Shown one piece after another: positions 26,178 to 34,193 of a DNA stretch of 64,000 nt. The notes below the pieces were generated by a model. It was given only the letters and a program-made list of their open reading frames with translations. It did not search any database and was not told where the DNA came from. The stretch spans positions 496,001 to 560,000 of the forward strand of contig JAXLUR010000001.1 of assembly GCA_046329435.1 (NCBI GenBank), in the 5' to 3' direction. This DNA is from M3007 sp046329435 (GTDB lineage: Bacteria; Bacteroidota; Bacteroidia; Chitinophagales; Saprospiraceae). The translations under genes were made by a program, and so were the position numbers. Within the stretch, counting starts at the first letter, position 1. Each line of letters opens with the position of its first letter.

Positions 26178-27143
26178 GTGGCCAACCTTCCGCACTACGC
26201 CGACAAACGCGAACTGCTCCTGCAAATCCTGTGGTATTTGCCGGTTATCGCCCTGCCTTTTTATCTCGTTGCCTATGTCATGGTGCCGCGGCTCTTGTGG
26301 CGGCAAAAGAAACTGGCTTTCTGGCTATTATCCGCGGGGGTGCTTCTGCTGGTCATCCTGTTCCGTTTGGAGTGGTCGCGCCTTTATTATCTGGTGTTCG
26401 AACAGGAGGAATTCCGTTTACCACTTACGAAAATCACCAAGAACCTGTTTCGGGACTATGCCGTCATCGCGCTCGGTGTTTGCCTGAAAATTATCCGCGA
26501 CTGGGATCGCAAAGACCGGCTGACCGAACAATTACAGGGAGAAAAGAGAACTGCCGAACTGCAATTCCTGCGGGCGCAGATTCATCCGCATTTTTTGTTC
26601 AACACCCTGAACAACCTGTACGGACTGGCCATCCGGCAGTCGGCGTTTACCCCTGATTACATACTCAAAATCAGCGGGTTGCTCGATTTTATCCTGTACG
26701 AATGCAACGAGGATTTCATCCCGCTGCAACGAGAAGCCGAGCTAATCGGGCGCTACATCGAACTGGAAAAGCTGCGTTACAGTCCCGAGCGGCTCTGCCT
26801 TCGTTTCAGGTGCGCCGAACCGATCCCCGCGGCAGTCCGGATTGCCCCCCTGCTCCTGTTGCCATTTGTGGAAAATGCCTTCAAACACGGGTCCAGTGCT
26901 TCGGGGGAGCAAATTTCCATTGATATTTCGCTGCAATTGCTTGAGCAAACCCTGTATTTTCAGGTTGAAAACAGCCGTTTTGCCGGCGCGGTGGATGGGT
27001 TGCCGCGTATCGGTTCCGGCAAAGGGCTTGGACTTAAAAACGTAGAGAAACGCCTCGATCTGTTTTACCCCGGCCGGTATGAGCTGAGCAGAATAAGTGG
27101 AGAACACAATTTCGTCATTGCCTTGAAAATCAATCTTTCATGA
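26178..27143 (+). CDS. LytS/YehU-family sensor histidine kinase (N-terminus uncertain)
   Basis: The 321-residue kinase of the His_kinase (PF06580-type) family has two clear membrane helices (about 13-40 and 46-65). The phosphoacceptor box is QIHPHFLFNTLNNLY (His138), followed by an N-box LPFVENAFKHG and the glycine box GSGKGLGLKNVEKRL. It phosphorylates the LytTR regulator whose ATG overlaps its stop (ATGA). The GTG start at 26178 omits a first membrane helix usual in the family. An ATG at 26126 encodes MLKRIILHLLLW in another frame, and removing one base near 26162 would join it as W-VLVEL-VANLPHYAD. So the natural start is probably 26126 with a one-base insertion, in the chromosome or in the assembly. 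Confidence 0.85.
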   Translation: MANLPHYADKRELLLQILWYLPVIALPFYLVAYVMVPRLLWRQKKLAFWLLSAGVLLLVILFRLEWSRLYYLVFEQEEFRLPLTKITKNLFRDYAVIALGVCLKIIRDWDRKDRLTEQLQGEKRTAELQFLRAQIHPHFLFNTLNNLYGLAIRQSAFTPDYILKISGLLDFILYECNEDFIPLQREAELIGRYIELEKLRYSPERLCLRFRCAEPIPAAVRIAPLLLLPFVENAFKHGSSASGEQISIDISLQLLEQTLYFQVENSRFAGAVDGLPRIGSGKGLGLKNVEKRLDLFYPGRYELSRISGEHNFVIALKINLS

Positions 27144-27853
27144 GTTATCAATGCCTGCTGATCGACGACGAGCCCATCGCGCTCGACATTCTGGAAACGT
27201 ACCTCGGCCGCCTCGGCGGGTTCTCGGTCGCCGCGAGGTTCACCAGCCCTGTCAAGGCATTCGAAGCCTTGCAAACCCTGAAAATCGACCTGATTTTCCT
27301 CGATATACAGATGCCCGGCCTGAACGGACTGGCGTTTGTCCAGGCCTTGCGCAACCGGCCGGAGATCATTCTGACCACGGCTTACCGCGAATTCGCACTG
27401 GAAGGTTTTGAACTCGACGTGGCCGACTACCTCCTGAAACCCGTCAGTTTCGAGCGTTTTTTAAAAGCAATCGGCAAGTTTCAGGCACGGGTCGAGCATT
27501 CCAACAAAACCGAAACACTGCAACCGTCTTCTGTGGGCGACATGGCCCATCTTTTTGTACGTGCCGATCGCAAACAGGTAAAAATTTTGCTTGATGACAT
27601 TCTTTATCTCGAAAGCCTGAAAGATTACGTCCGATTTGTCACCACCTCGGGCAAGGTTGTCACCAAACAAAGCATTCGCCACTTTGAGGAGACCTTGCCT
27701 GCGGAGCATTTTTTGCGCGTACACCGCTCTTTTATCGTTGCCCGCAACAAGATCACAGCCTGGTCGGCCGACGGACTGGAACTGGGCGCTCACAGCCTGC
27801 CCATAGGCAGACAGTACAGGCAACTGGTGGAAAAAGCGCTTAGAGCAGGTTGA
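27140..27853 (+). CDS. LytTR-family response regulator
   Basis: The 237-residue regulator has a receiver domain (about 1-120) with the acidic pair DDE (9-11), the phosphoacceptor Asp55 in LIFLDIQMPG, a conserved TTAYREFALEGF segment and the LKPVSFERF lysine region. A LytTR DNA-binding domain follows (about 140-237), with FVRADRKQVKILLDDILYLES split at ADRKQVKI and ILYLES, and FLRVHRSFIVARNKI. Such regulators bind direct repeats upstream of target genes. Its ATG overlaps the kinase stop in an ATGA, so the pair is translated together. A perfect hairpin follows. Confidence 0.93.
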   Translation: MSYQCLLIDDEPIALDILETYLGRLGGFSVAARFTSPVKAFEALQTLKIDLIFLDIQMPGLNGLAFVQALRNRPEIILTTAYREFALEGFELDVADYLLKPVSFERFLKAIGKFQARVEHSNKTETLQPSSVGDMAHLFVRADRKQVKILLDDILYLESLKDYVRFVTTSGKVVTKQSIRHFEETLPAEHFLRVHRSFIVARNKITAWSADGLELGAHSLPIGRQYRQLVEKALRAG

Positions 27854-27906
27854 GGTTTCGACTGTCGGGCAGCGCTGGAAGGAACAGGCCGGATATCGCC
27901 CAAACG

Positions 27907-27941
27907 AACCGCGGGTTGGCTGAGACAGCCAACCCGCGGTT
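27907..27941. terminator. Bidirectional hairpin between convergent genes
   Basis: A perfect 15-pair stem (27907-27921 with 27927-27941) has a 5-base loop, rich in G-C. It lies between the response regulator stop (27853) and the stop of the reverse-strand Ppx-like gene (27968). It lacks a long T run on either side, so it could end transcription from both sides less efficiently than the other terminators here. Confidence 0.7.
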
Positions 27942-27967
27942 GTATTCAGACCTTTCGAAAACGTTTT

Positions 27968-28999
27968 TTACAAACTCAGCAAGAAGCCGATGGTGAAATT
28001 GGCGTCCCAGTCAAACACAAATTGCTGGCAGCCGGTAGCGTCGGCAATAGCCTTGTAAATATTCAGGCCGGCCCGCTGCTTTTCGCCTTTGGCCTGGTAG
28101 GCGCCCGGCGACATCAGCGGCGTGTAGCGTTCTTTTTTGTCTTTGCGCACCTGATCGGCCAGTTCGAACGGCACACCGCCAATGATGAAACAGGTAGAAC
28201 GCAGGTTTGCAGGCACCTGATTGGCCTTGGATTTGATCTCCTGATAGACCTGCGAATCGTTCATATTGTTTTGATAATACTTGGCGCCGGGGCATTCGAT
28301 GCCGGTAATCCAGGAGCCCTGTTTGTAGGAAATTTTCGTGTTGCCGGAGCCGATATCCACGACAAAAGCCTTGCTGTCGAATCCGTTGGGCATGGCCGCC
28401 TTGTAGGCATATTGCGCTTCCTGTTGCGGGGTTACGACGTTGACGAAATAGTTCATGGTACGTAGCACGCGGGTGATTTTTTCCGTCACTTCGGCTTTGG
28501 CTGCCCCGGAGCTGACCACAAAGTGGATATCCTTGCCTTGCACGCCAAAATCGAGCATTTTGGCGATGTAGCGTTTCAAACCCTGACGCACATCTTCATC
28601 GGTTGCCATGTTTTCATGCACGAGGCTGGCGCCGAATTCGGAGTTTTCGAGTTTCCAGTTTTTCTGGCCGTCGATTCGAACGATGAAAGAGTTGAAGCCG
28701 GTAGCGCCCAGTTCCACCACGCCTTTCAGTTTGCCATTGACCGGCAAGGGGGCATTGAAATTAAAACTTGTGCTGAACGTATTGCTGCTGGGCGCCGCCG
28801 CCGTAGCGTTGTCGCTTCCGGAAGAGGCGTTGCCGGTCGGGGTCGTCGTCTCGGTTTGAGCCGGAGCGCCGCCATCTGTTTTAAACTTGGGGAGAAAAGT
28901 TTTGACCGCAAAATAAACGCCGGCCACAATAGCGAGCGCAATCAGCAATCGGGAAAAGCCAGTGAGTCGAGCCATGTGTTTTCTGATTTTATGTTTCAA
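27968..28999 (-). CDS. Membrane-anchored Ppx/GppA-like ASKHA-fold protein
   Basis: The 343-residue product has one N-terminal transmembrane helix (about 17-34), a Thr/Ser/Ala/Asn-rich linker (42-80), then a domain with the actin-like ATPase pattern of exopolyphosphatases. The first phosphate loop is GVVELGATGFNSFIVRID (93-110), the GppA-type segment TPQQEAQYAYKAA lies at 190-202, and the second phosphate loop is FVVDIGSGNTKISY (212-225). A C-terminal half with IIGGVPFELADQ follows. It is shorter than Ppx and membrane-tethered. Its substrate is unknown; polyphosphate or ppGpp hydrolysis is only suggested by the fold. It lies 23 bases downstream of folD on the same strand. Its stop meets the convergent hairpin. 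Confidence 0.72.
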   Translation of the reverse strand: MKHKIRKHMARLTGFSRLLIALAIVAGVYFAVKTFLPKFKTDGGAPAQTETTTPTGNASSGSDNATAAAPSSNTFSTSFNFNAPLPVNGKLKGVVELGATGFNSFIVRIDGQKNWKLENSEFGASLVHENMATDEDVRQGLKRYIAKMLDFGVQGKDIHFVVSSGAAKAEVTEKITRVLRTMNYFVNVVTPQQEAQYAYKAAMPNGFDSKAFVVDIGSGNTKISYKQGSWITGIECPGAKYYQNNMNDSQVYQEIKSKANQVPANLRSTCFIIGGVPFELADQVRKDKKERYTPLMSPGAYQAKGEKQRAGLNIYKAIADATGCQQFVFDWDANFTIGFLLSL

Positions 29000-29022
29000 T
29001 AATTAAGGAGTGACATTACCGT

Positions 29023-29910
29023 TCAGGGGCGAGGGTAAATCTCGCCCTTTGCGGCTTTCAATGTGTTGAGCATGAGGGCGGTGACCGTCATTGCCCCTAC
29101 CCCGCCGGGGACCGGCGTGATGTAGCTAGAACGCGGCGCCGCCGAGTCGAAATCGACATCGCCGACGATTCTGGAGCCCGATTTTCTGCTCGGATCGGCA
29201 ATACGGTTGATGCCGACGTCGATGACTACGGCGCCCTCTTTCAGCCATTCTCCCTTGACGAATTCCGGAATACCTATTGCGGCTACCACGATGTCGGCAC
29301 GGCCGATTTCACCGGGCAGGTCGGCCGTGCGCGAATGGGTCAGCGTTACTGTGCAGTCGCCAGGGTAGCCCTTACGCGACAACAGGATGCTGATCGGTGT
29401 GCCGACAATGTTGGAGCGGCCGACCACGACGCAGTGTTTCCCGCTGGTTTCGATGTTGTAGCGCCGAAGGATTTCAAGAATACCGAAAGGCGTGGCGGGC
29501 AAAAAAGCGGGCATTCCCTGTGCCATTCGGCCGAAATTGACCGGGTGAAACCCGTCGACATCCTTGCGGTGATCGATGGCCAGCGTGATTTTTTCTTCTT
29601 CGATATGTTTGGGCAGGGGCAATTGCACGATAAACCCGTCGATGTCGGGGTCGTTGTTGAGCTGATGTACGATGCTCAGCAATTCTGTTTGAGAAAGCTC
29701 GGCCGGGCGCCGAATAAGGGTGCTCTTGAACCCGACTTGTTCACAACTTTTGATTTTATTGCTTACGTAAACTTCGCTGGCGGGGTTTTCGCCGACGAGC
29801 ACCGCGGCGAGGTGCGGGATTTTGCCGCCACGGGCACGAATTTGATCAACTTCGGCCGCGATCTCGGCCTTGATGTTTTCGGAAAGGAGCTTGCCGTCTA
29901 GGAGGGTCAT
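29023..29910 (-). CDS. folD: Bifunctional methylenetetrahydrofolate dehydrogenase/cyclohydrolase
   Basis: The 295-residue enzyme interconverts 5,10-methylene- and 10-formyl-tetrahydrofolate using NADP. The conserved catalytic stretch YVSNKIKSCEQVG (48-60) contains the family Tyr and Lys, GFIVQLPLPKHI is near 91-102, the nucleotide-binding loop VVGRSNIVGTP is near 162-172, and the ending TPVPGGVGAMT is typical. Length is normal. The ATG at 29910 gives MTLLDGKLLS, which matches family starts. Candidate promoter TAAGTTTG lies 22 bases upstream. It is followed on the same strand by the Ppx-like gene. Confidence 0.96.
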   Translation of the reverse strand: MTLLDGKLLSENIKAEIAAEVDQIRARGGKIPHLAAVLVGENPASEVYVSNKIKSCEQVGFKSTLIRRPAELSQTELLSIVHQLNNDPDIDGFIVQLPLPKHIEEEKITLAIDHRKDVDGFHPVNFGRMAQGMPAFLPATPFGILEILRRYNIETSGKHCVVVGRSNIVGTPISILLSRKGYPGDCTVTLTHSRTADLPGEIGRADIVVAAIGIPEFVKGEWLKEGAVVIDVGINRIADPSRKSGSRIVGDVDFDSAAPRSSYITPVPGGVGAMTVTALMLNTLKAAKGEIYPRP

Positions 29911-29932
29911 GCAGGTGGGTGTTTTTTTGCGG

Positions 29933-29940
29933 CAAACTTA
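29933..29940 (-). promoter_or_regulatory. Candidate -7 promoter element for folD
   Basis: On the reverse strand TAAGTTTG matches TAnnTTTG and lies 22 bases ahead of the folD ATG. A TTTC about 21 bases further upstream is only a weak partner for the -33 element. Confidence 0.35.
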
Positions 29941-29990
29941 ATCAAATTGCCGTTGCAGGCGGAAACAGGCACACATGATTAAAGCCTTAT

Positions 29991-30332
29991 TTACAACTGT
30001 TCTTGTTTTTTACGGGGCAGCTTGTTCTTGACCAGTTCGTACGATTTGAGAACAAGGCGGTACCATTCCTGCGGACTCAGGCGGGAGAAATCAAGCACAT
30101 ATACCCATCTGGCGCGGGCCAGATAAGGCGCGGGAATGATACCCTCTCGCTGGACCAGTGCGGCATATTCTTCCTCCCCGGCTTTAAACGAGGCGCCCTG
30201 ATCAGCGTCAGCCGAAGTGATGCAAAACATTTTTTCGCCGACCAGAAAACAAAGGTCGTTGCCCCATTTGATCTCCTCCGTGACGCCGGGAAAGGAAAGG
30301 CAGAGCGTACGGAGTTGTTCGACATTCATCAT
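29991..30332 (-). CDS. MmcQ/YjbR-family protein
   Basis: The 113-residue protein has the small CyaY-like fold of the MmcQ/YjbR family, often labelled DNA-binding without a defined role. Visible family features are LCLSFPGVTEEIKWGNDLCF near the N-terminus, in which FPGVTE and WG are key, then GEKMFCIT, a FKAGEEEY segment and the C-terminal SPQEWYRLVLKSYELVKNKLP. The start may be the first or second Met. It lies between folD and the CBM9-like gene, all on the reverse strand, 27 bases after the latter. Confidence 0.85.
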   Translation of the reverse strand: MMNVEQLRTLCLSFPGVTEEIKWGNDLCFLVGEKMFCITSADADQGASFKAGEEEYAALVQREGIIPAPYLARARWVYVLDFSRLSPQEWYRLVLKSYELVKNKLPRKKQEQL

Positions 30333-30359
30333 GTTGGCAAAATTAGGCTCCCGGGCGAG

Positions 30360-31133
30360 CTATTGCAAGCCCAGCTTGCCAAAAATGCCCGCATCAATCC
30401 AGCCCCGGTTTTTATCCTCGCCGGCAACGGCGACATTGCCGATAAAATGTTCGCGTTCGGGCGAGTGGTCGTTGTCGCAATACGCCAGCGCGAAACCCAG
30501 CACCTTGCCGGATTTCAACATTTTGGGCACGTTTTCGGCGCCGTCCTGATAGCGATTGCCATCGAAAACCCTGACTGCCACCTCCCACACACTGGTGTTG
30601 CCGGTGCTGACGCGGCGGGTCAGGCAATGGTCGTTGTAGTACTGGTAGGAGCTGTCCGGGGCAATGTCCACCACCTTGCCGTCGAGGGCAATGTGGTAGG
30701 CAAAAGCATTGTAATTGTATTGGTGGTTGCCGCCGGAAGCGTCTTCGTCGATGAAAATTTCGAGGCAATCGTCGTCCCAGTAATGGTCGAGGCCGTCCGG
30801 ATGAATATCGATCAGCGTATCGTCGGTTATTTCCGCCAACACATAAAGGTTGTTTTCATCCCAGGCCAGTTTGTAGCGGCCGTTAAAATCATCGGCCGAG
30901 AGGTCTTTTCCAATCCAGACCTGATCGAGCGGGAGCCATTCGGACATTTCCCAGACTGCATCATCGCCTTTGCCGTCGATCACAGGCGAACCGTAGGGAG
31001 CCAGTTGATCGACTTCCACGGGGGGCGCGGCGTTGGAAAATTCGGTTGGGGGCTGTTGGGGGCTGCGAAGAAACCAGACGAACAGCGCCAGGAGCAGCGC
31101 CATGGAAAAGCCGACAAAGGAATCGCGGGACAT
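30360..31133 (-). CDS. Membrane-anchored CBM9-like protein
   Basis: The 257-residue product starts MSRDSF and has one hydrophobic helix (about 6-22), so it is anchored or exported. The rest is a beta-sandwich of the family 9 carbohydrate-binding (DOMON-like) type: VIDGKGDDAVWEMSEWLPL, of which IDGKGDDAVW is the signature. YKLAWDENNLYVLAEITDDTL, HYWDDDCLEIFIDE and VWEVAVRVF follow. Such domains bind sugars or haem, or cap surface enzymes; no catalytic domain is present. The frame continues to 31178, but the ATG at 31133 places the helix at the N-terminus as expected. The promoter of the nuo operon lies upstream on the other strand. Confidence 0.82.
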   Translation of the reverse strand: MSRDSFVGFSMALLLALFVWFLRSPQQPPTEFSNAAPPVEVDQLAPYGSPVIDGKGDDAVWEMSEWLPLDQVWIGKDLSADDFNGRYKLAWDENNLYVLAEITDDTLIDIHPDGLDHYWDDDCLEIFIDEDASGGNHQYNYNAFAYHIALDGKVVDIAPDSSYQYYNDHCLTRRVSTGNTSVWEVAVRVFDGNRYQDGAENVPKMLKSGKVLGFALAYCDNDHSPEREHFIGNVAVAGEDKNRGWIDAGIFGKLGLQ

Positions 31134-31289
31134 AGTTGAAAAAGAGTGGTTTCGGCAAATGTTCAACTTTTTCTGCAAACGGCAAGATCTGTTTTCGCCC
31201 CCGCTTGGAATGATTCTAAAAAGGGAGGATGTCGGACTAAGTGTTCAAGATACAATTTTTAGTTCGTCCAAATTTGAAGTGAATTTAAA

Positions 31290-31313
31290 TACCTTTGCCG
31301 CGCTCAAACGCGG
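31290..31313 (+). promoter_or_regulatory. Candidate nuo operon promoter (-7 element) and leader stem
   Basis: TACCTTTG at 31290-31297 matches TAnnTTTG and lies about 93 bases before the nuoA ATG. No TTTG stands at the ideal -33 spacing. The next bases (31299-31303 with 31310-31314) can form a small CCGCG/CGCGG stem at the start of the leader. The region is otherwise A/T-rich and free of genes. Confidence 0.45.
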
Positions 31314-31390
31314 CGGTTTGCGGGGCTTTTCTGCACTTTTTTTTCAACCAACCGAACCCTGCAGCCGTTTAAAATCAAACTTTACGACAT

Positions 31391-31753
31391 ATGGAACCAT
31401 CAGGTTACCTGCCTATCGTCCTCCAGTCTCTTGTCGCCCTTGGATTTGTGGCTATTGTACTCATCGTCGTTCCGATGCTCGGTCCGCGCCGCAAAAGCGC
31501 CAAGAAGAACGAAAACTTCGAATGCGGTATCGAAAGCCAGGGCAATGCACGCATTCCGGTCTCCATCAAGTACTTCATGACAGCCATTCTCTTCGTTCTT
31601 TTCGACGTGGAGGTGATCTTTTTCTATCCTTATGCCGTGAATTTCCGGGCCATGGGGATGGAAGGATTCCTGGCGGTACTGCTTTTCGTGGCAGTGTTTT
31701 TGGTGGGCTTTGTTTACGTGTTGCGAAAAGGTGCGCTGGACTGGGAAAAATGA
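31391..31753 (+). CDS. nuoA: NADH-quinone oxidoreductase subunit A
   Basis: The 120-residue small membrane subunit of complex I has three transmembrane helices (about 10-30, 60-82, 90-110). The conserved loop between helices 1 and 2 reads GPRRKSAKKNENFECGIESQG, where the ECG motif lies near 45-47. The helix 2 start KYFMTAILFVLFDVEVIF carries the conserved acidic residues. It is the first gene of a fourteen-subunit nuo cluster, followed by nuoB after 69 bases. Normal length. Confidence 0.95.
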   Translation: MEPSGYLPIVLQSLVALGFVAIVLIVVPMLGPRRKSAKKNENFECGIESQGNARIPVSIKYFMTAILFVLFDVEVIFFYPYAVNFRAMGMEGFLAVLLFVAVFLVGFVYVLRKGALDWEK

Positions 31754-31822
31754 ACTATTAATTGCTGATTGCCAGACATTTAAGACCCTCGACAATCATC
31801 AATCCAATTACTTGCTCAAACG

Positions 31823-32359
31823 ATGATCAATCAAGCAGAAATGCCCGAAGGTTACGGCGGCGAAGGTTTTTTCGCCACCAAACTGAGCCAGGCCGTGGGG
31901 CTGGCGCGCTCCAATTCGATTTGGCCCCTGCCATTTGCCACCTCCTGCTGCGGCATCGAATTTATGGCCACCATGGGCACCAACTACGACCTCGCCCGAT
32001 TCGGCATGGAGCGGCTTTCCTTTTCGCCTCGCCAGGCCGACCTGCTCATGGTCATGGGTACCATTGCGAAAAAAATGGGCCCCATTCTCAAACAGGTGTA
32101 CACACAAATGGCGGAACCGAAATGGGTCATTGCCGTCGGCGCCTGCGCCAGTTCGGGCGGTATTTTCGATACCTATTCCGTGCTGCAGGGCATCGACAAG
32201 GTGATTCCGGTCGATGTGTACGTGCCCGGCTGCCCGCCCCGCCCCGAGCAAATTATCGACGGCATCCTGAAAATTCAGGAACTGGTCAGAAACGAACCAC
32301 TGCGCCGCCGCCATTCGCCTGAATACCAGCACCTTCTGGAGAAATATCAAATTGCATAA
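31823..32359 (+). CDS. nuoB: NADH-quinone oxidoreductase subunit B
   Basis: The 178-residue peripheral subunit binds the terminal iron-sulfur cluster N2 that passes electrons to quinone. The four cluster cysteines are visible: FATSCCGIEF (Cys42 and Cys43), VGACASSGG (Cys108) and VPGCPPRPEQ (Cys137). The adjacent DYxxxRFGMERL-like segment (NYDLARFGMERL) lines the quinone site. The stop is 2 bases from the nuoC ATG, showing tight operon packing. Confidence 0.97.
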   Translation: MINQAEMPEGYGGEGFFATKLSQAVGLARSNSIWPLPFATSCCGIEFMATMGTNYDLARFGMERLSFSPRQADLLMVMGTIAKKMGPILKQVYTQMAEPKWVIAVGACASSGGIFDTYSVLQGIDKVIPVDVYVPGCPPRPEQIIDGILKIQELVRNEPLRRRHSPEYQHLLEKYQIA

Positions 32360-32361
32360 CG

Positions 32362-32895
32362 ATGCATTTCAATAACGAAACGGTACTCGCCCGCATCGAA
32401 CAACAAAAACCCGGCCTCCTGCTCGGCAGCGAAACGGGTTACGACGGTGTGCTGAATGTGGAAACCTCGCGGGAAAAAGCGCATGAACTTTTGCAGTTTC
32501 TGCGCGACGACAGCGAACTTAACTACCATTTTCTGACCACCCTTTGCGGAATGCATTACCCCGACAATACCGGCCGCGAACTCGGCGTAGTGTACCACCT
32601 CCACAACTGGCCGGACAACCGCCGCATCCGCGTGAAAGCCTGGGTACCCGTGGAAGAAGCCCATATCGCCACCATCACCGACCTCTGGCCTTCGGCCAAC
32701 TGGATGGAACGCCAGGAATACGATTTCTTCGGCATCATCTTCAACGGACACCCCAGACTGACCCGCATCCTCAACGTGGAAGACCTCGACGTGTTCCCGA
32801 TGCGCAAGGAATACCGCCTCGAAGATGGCACCCGAACCGACAAAGACGACCGCTTCTTCGGCCGGGATGGCCATGAAGGGCGGAGTTTTGATTGA
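32362..32895 (+). CDS. nuoC: NADH-quinone oxidoreductase subunit C
   Basis: The 177-residue hydrophilic-arm subunit of complex I is separate from NuoD here, unlike the fused NuoCD of enteric bacteria. The 30-kDa-subunit signature is seen in ANWMERQEYDFFGIIFNGHP (about 112-131), followed by LTRILNVEDLDVFPMRKEY, of which LTRIL and FPMRKEY are conserved. It carries no cofactor and links NuoB and NuoD. It follows nuoB by 2 bases. Confidence 0.95.
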   Translation: MHFNNETVLARIEQQKPGLLLGSETGYDGVLNVETSREKAHELLQFLRDDSELNYHFLTTLCGMHYPDNTGRELGVVYHLHNWPDNRRIRVKAWVPVEEAHIATITDLWPSANWMERQEYDFFGIIFNGHPRLTRILNVEDLDVFPMRKEYRLEDGTRTDKDDRFFGRDGHEGRSFD

Positions 32896-32920
32896 TTTTT
32901 AGCGAATTAACTCCTTGCAC

Positions 32921-34129
32921 ATGCAAGTTCAATCCTACTTTTCCCAACTCGACAGCCTTGAAGGCGAATTGGCCACCCTCAACCTGGGGCCAACCCACCC
33001 GGCTACCCACGGCATTTTCCAAAATGTGCTGAAAATGGATGGCGAACGCATCGTCTCCGCCGAGCCGACCATCGGTTACATCCACCGGGCCTTCGAGAAA
33101 CTCGCCGAACACCGGCCCTACGGCCAGATCACGCCGATCACCGACCGCCTCAACTACTGCTCCTCTCCCATCAACAACATGGGCTGGCACATGACGGTCG
33201 AAAAACTCGCCAAAATCGAGCTGCCCAAACGCGCCGATTACATGCGGGTGATCATCATGGAACTGGCCCGCATCGCCGACCACCTGGTCTGCAACTCCGT
33301 CATCGGGGTGGATACCGGGGCTTTGACCGGCTTTACCTACGTGTTCCAGGAGCGGGAAAAGATTTATGAAATGTTCGAGGAAGTTTGCGGCACCCGCCTG
33401 ACGACCAATATCGGCCGTATCGGCGGTATGGAACGCGATTTCTCTCCTGCTTTCCACCAAAAACTGCGCACTTTCCTCAAAACCTTCCCGGCGATCTTCG
33501 AGGAGTTCAACAACTTGCTCGAACGCAACCGGATCTTTATGGACCGCTGCATCGGCGCAGGCCCGATCTCTGCCGACCGCGCCCTGGCCTACGGCTTCAC
33601 CGGCCCCAACCTCCGCGCTGCCGGCATCGACTACGACGTCCGCGTCATGAACCCGTACTCTTCCTATCAGGATTTTGAGTTCGATATCCCGGTAGGTAGC
33701 GGTCAAGGCGATACCTACGACCGTTTTATGGTGCGTCAGGAAGAAATCCGCCAAAGCCTCCGCATTATCAACCAGGCTTACAACAACCTCCCTGAAGGTC
33801 CCTACCACGCCGACGTACCCGACTTCTATTTGCCTGAAAAACCCGACGTGTACACCAAAATGGAAGCCCTGATCTACCACTTCAAGATCGTGATGGGCGA
33901 AACGCCGATACCCGCCGGCGAGGTATACCACTCCGTGGAGGCCGGCAATGGCGAACTCGGCTACTACCTGATCAGCGACGGCGGCCGCCAGCCCTATAGG
34001 TTGCACTTCCGCCGCCCCTGTTTCATTTACTATCAGGCTTACCCGGAAATGATCAAAGGCGCGATGTTGTCTGATGCCATTCTGACCATGTCGAGTATGA
34101 ATGTGATCGCCGGCGAACTGGACGCCTGA
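32921..34129 (+). CDS. nuoD: NADH-quinone oxidoreductase subunit D
   Basis: The 402-residue 49-kDa-type subunit forms the quinone-binding cavity with NuoB. Conserved features include NLGPTHPATHGIF (about 20-32), the EPTIGYIHRAFEKLAE segment, DRLNYCS and the C-terminal segment FHSVEAGNGELGYY-like (here YHSVEAGNGELGYYLISDG), plus RLHFRRPCF. The fold is related to [NiFe] hydrogenase large subunits but the nickel cysteines are absent as expected. A TTG six bases upstream is in frame; the ATG at 32921 is the natural start. It follows nuoC by 25 bases. Confidence 0.96.
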   Translation: MQVQSYFSQLDSLEGELATLNLGPTHPATHGIFQNVLKMDGERIVSAEPTIGYIHRAFEKLAEHRPYGQITPITDRLNYCSSPINNMGWHMTVEKLAKIELPKRADYMRVIIMELARIADHLVCNSVIGVDTGALTGFTYVFQEREKIYEMFEEVCGTRLTTNIGRIGGMERDFSPAFHQKLRTFLKTFPAIFEEFNNLLERNRIFMDRCIGAGPISADRALAYGFTGPNLRAAGIDYDVRVMNPYSSYQDFEFDIPVGSGQGDTYDRFMVRQEEIRQSLRIINQAYNNLPEGPYHADVPDFYLPEKPDVYTKMEALIYHFKIVMGETPIPAGEVYHSVEAGNGELGYYLISDGGRQPYRLHFRRPCFIYYQAYPEMIKGAMLSDAILTMSSMNVIAGELDA

Positions 34130-34193
34130 TGCTTTCAAGCGCCTGCAAGCCCTGTTCATCCTGTTTTAACACATACTATAATACTTGTCCATA

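Noticed and set aside
25970..26656. A 228-residue forward open frame overlapping the kinase start
   Set aside because: It contains the kinase first helix (MLKRIILHLLLW) but then runs through the kinase coding region out of frame. It is best explained by the one-base shift described for the kinase.
32771..34159. A 462-residue reverse-strand open frame opposite nuoC and nuoD
   Set aside because: It is a shadow of conserved forward genes. It has no domain and crosses the nuoC-nuoD boundary.
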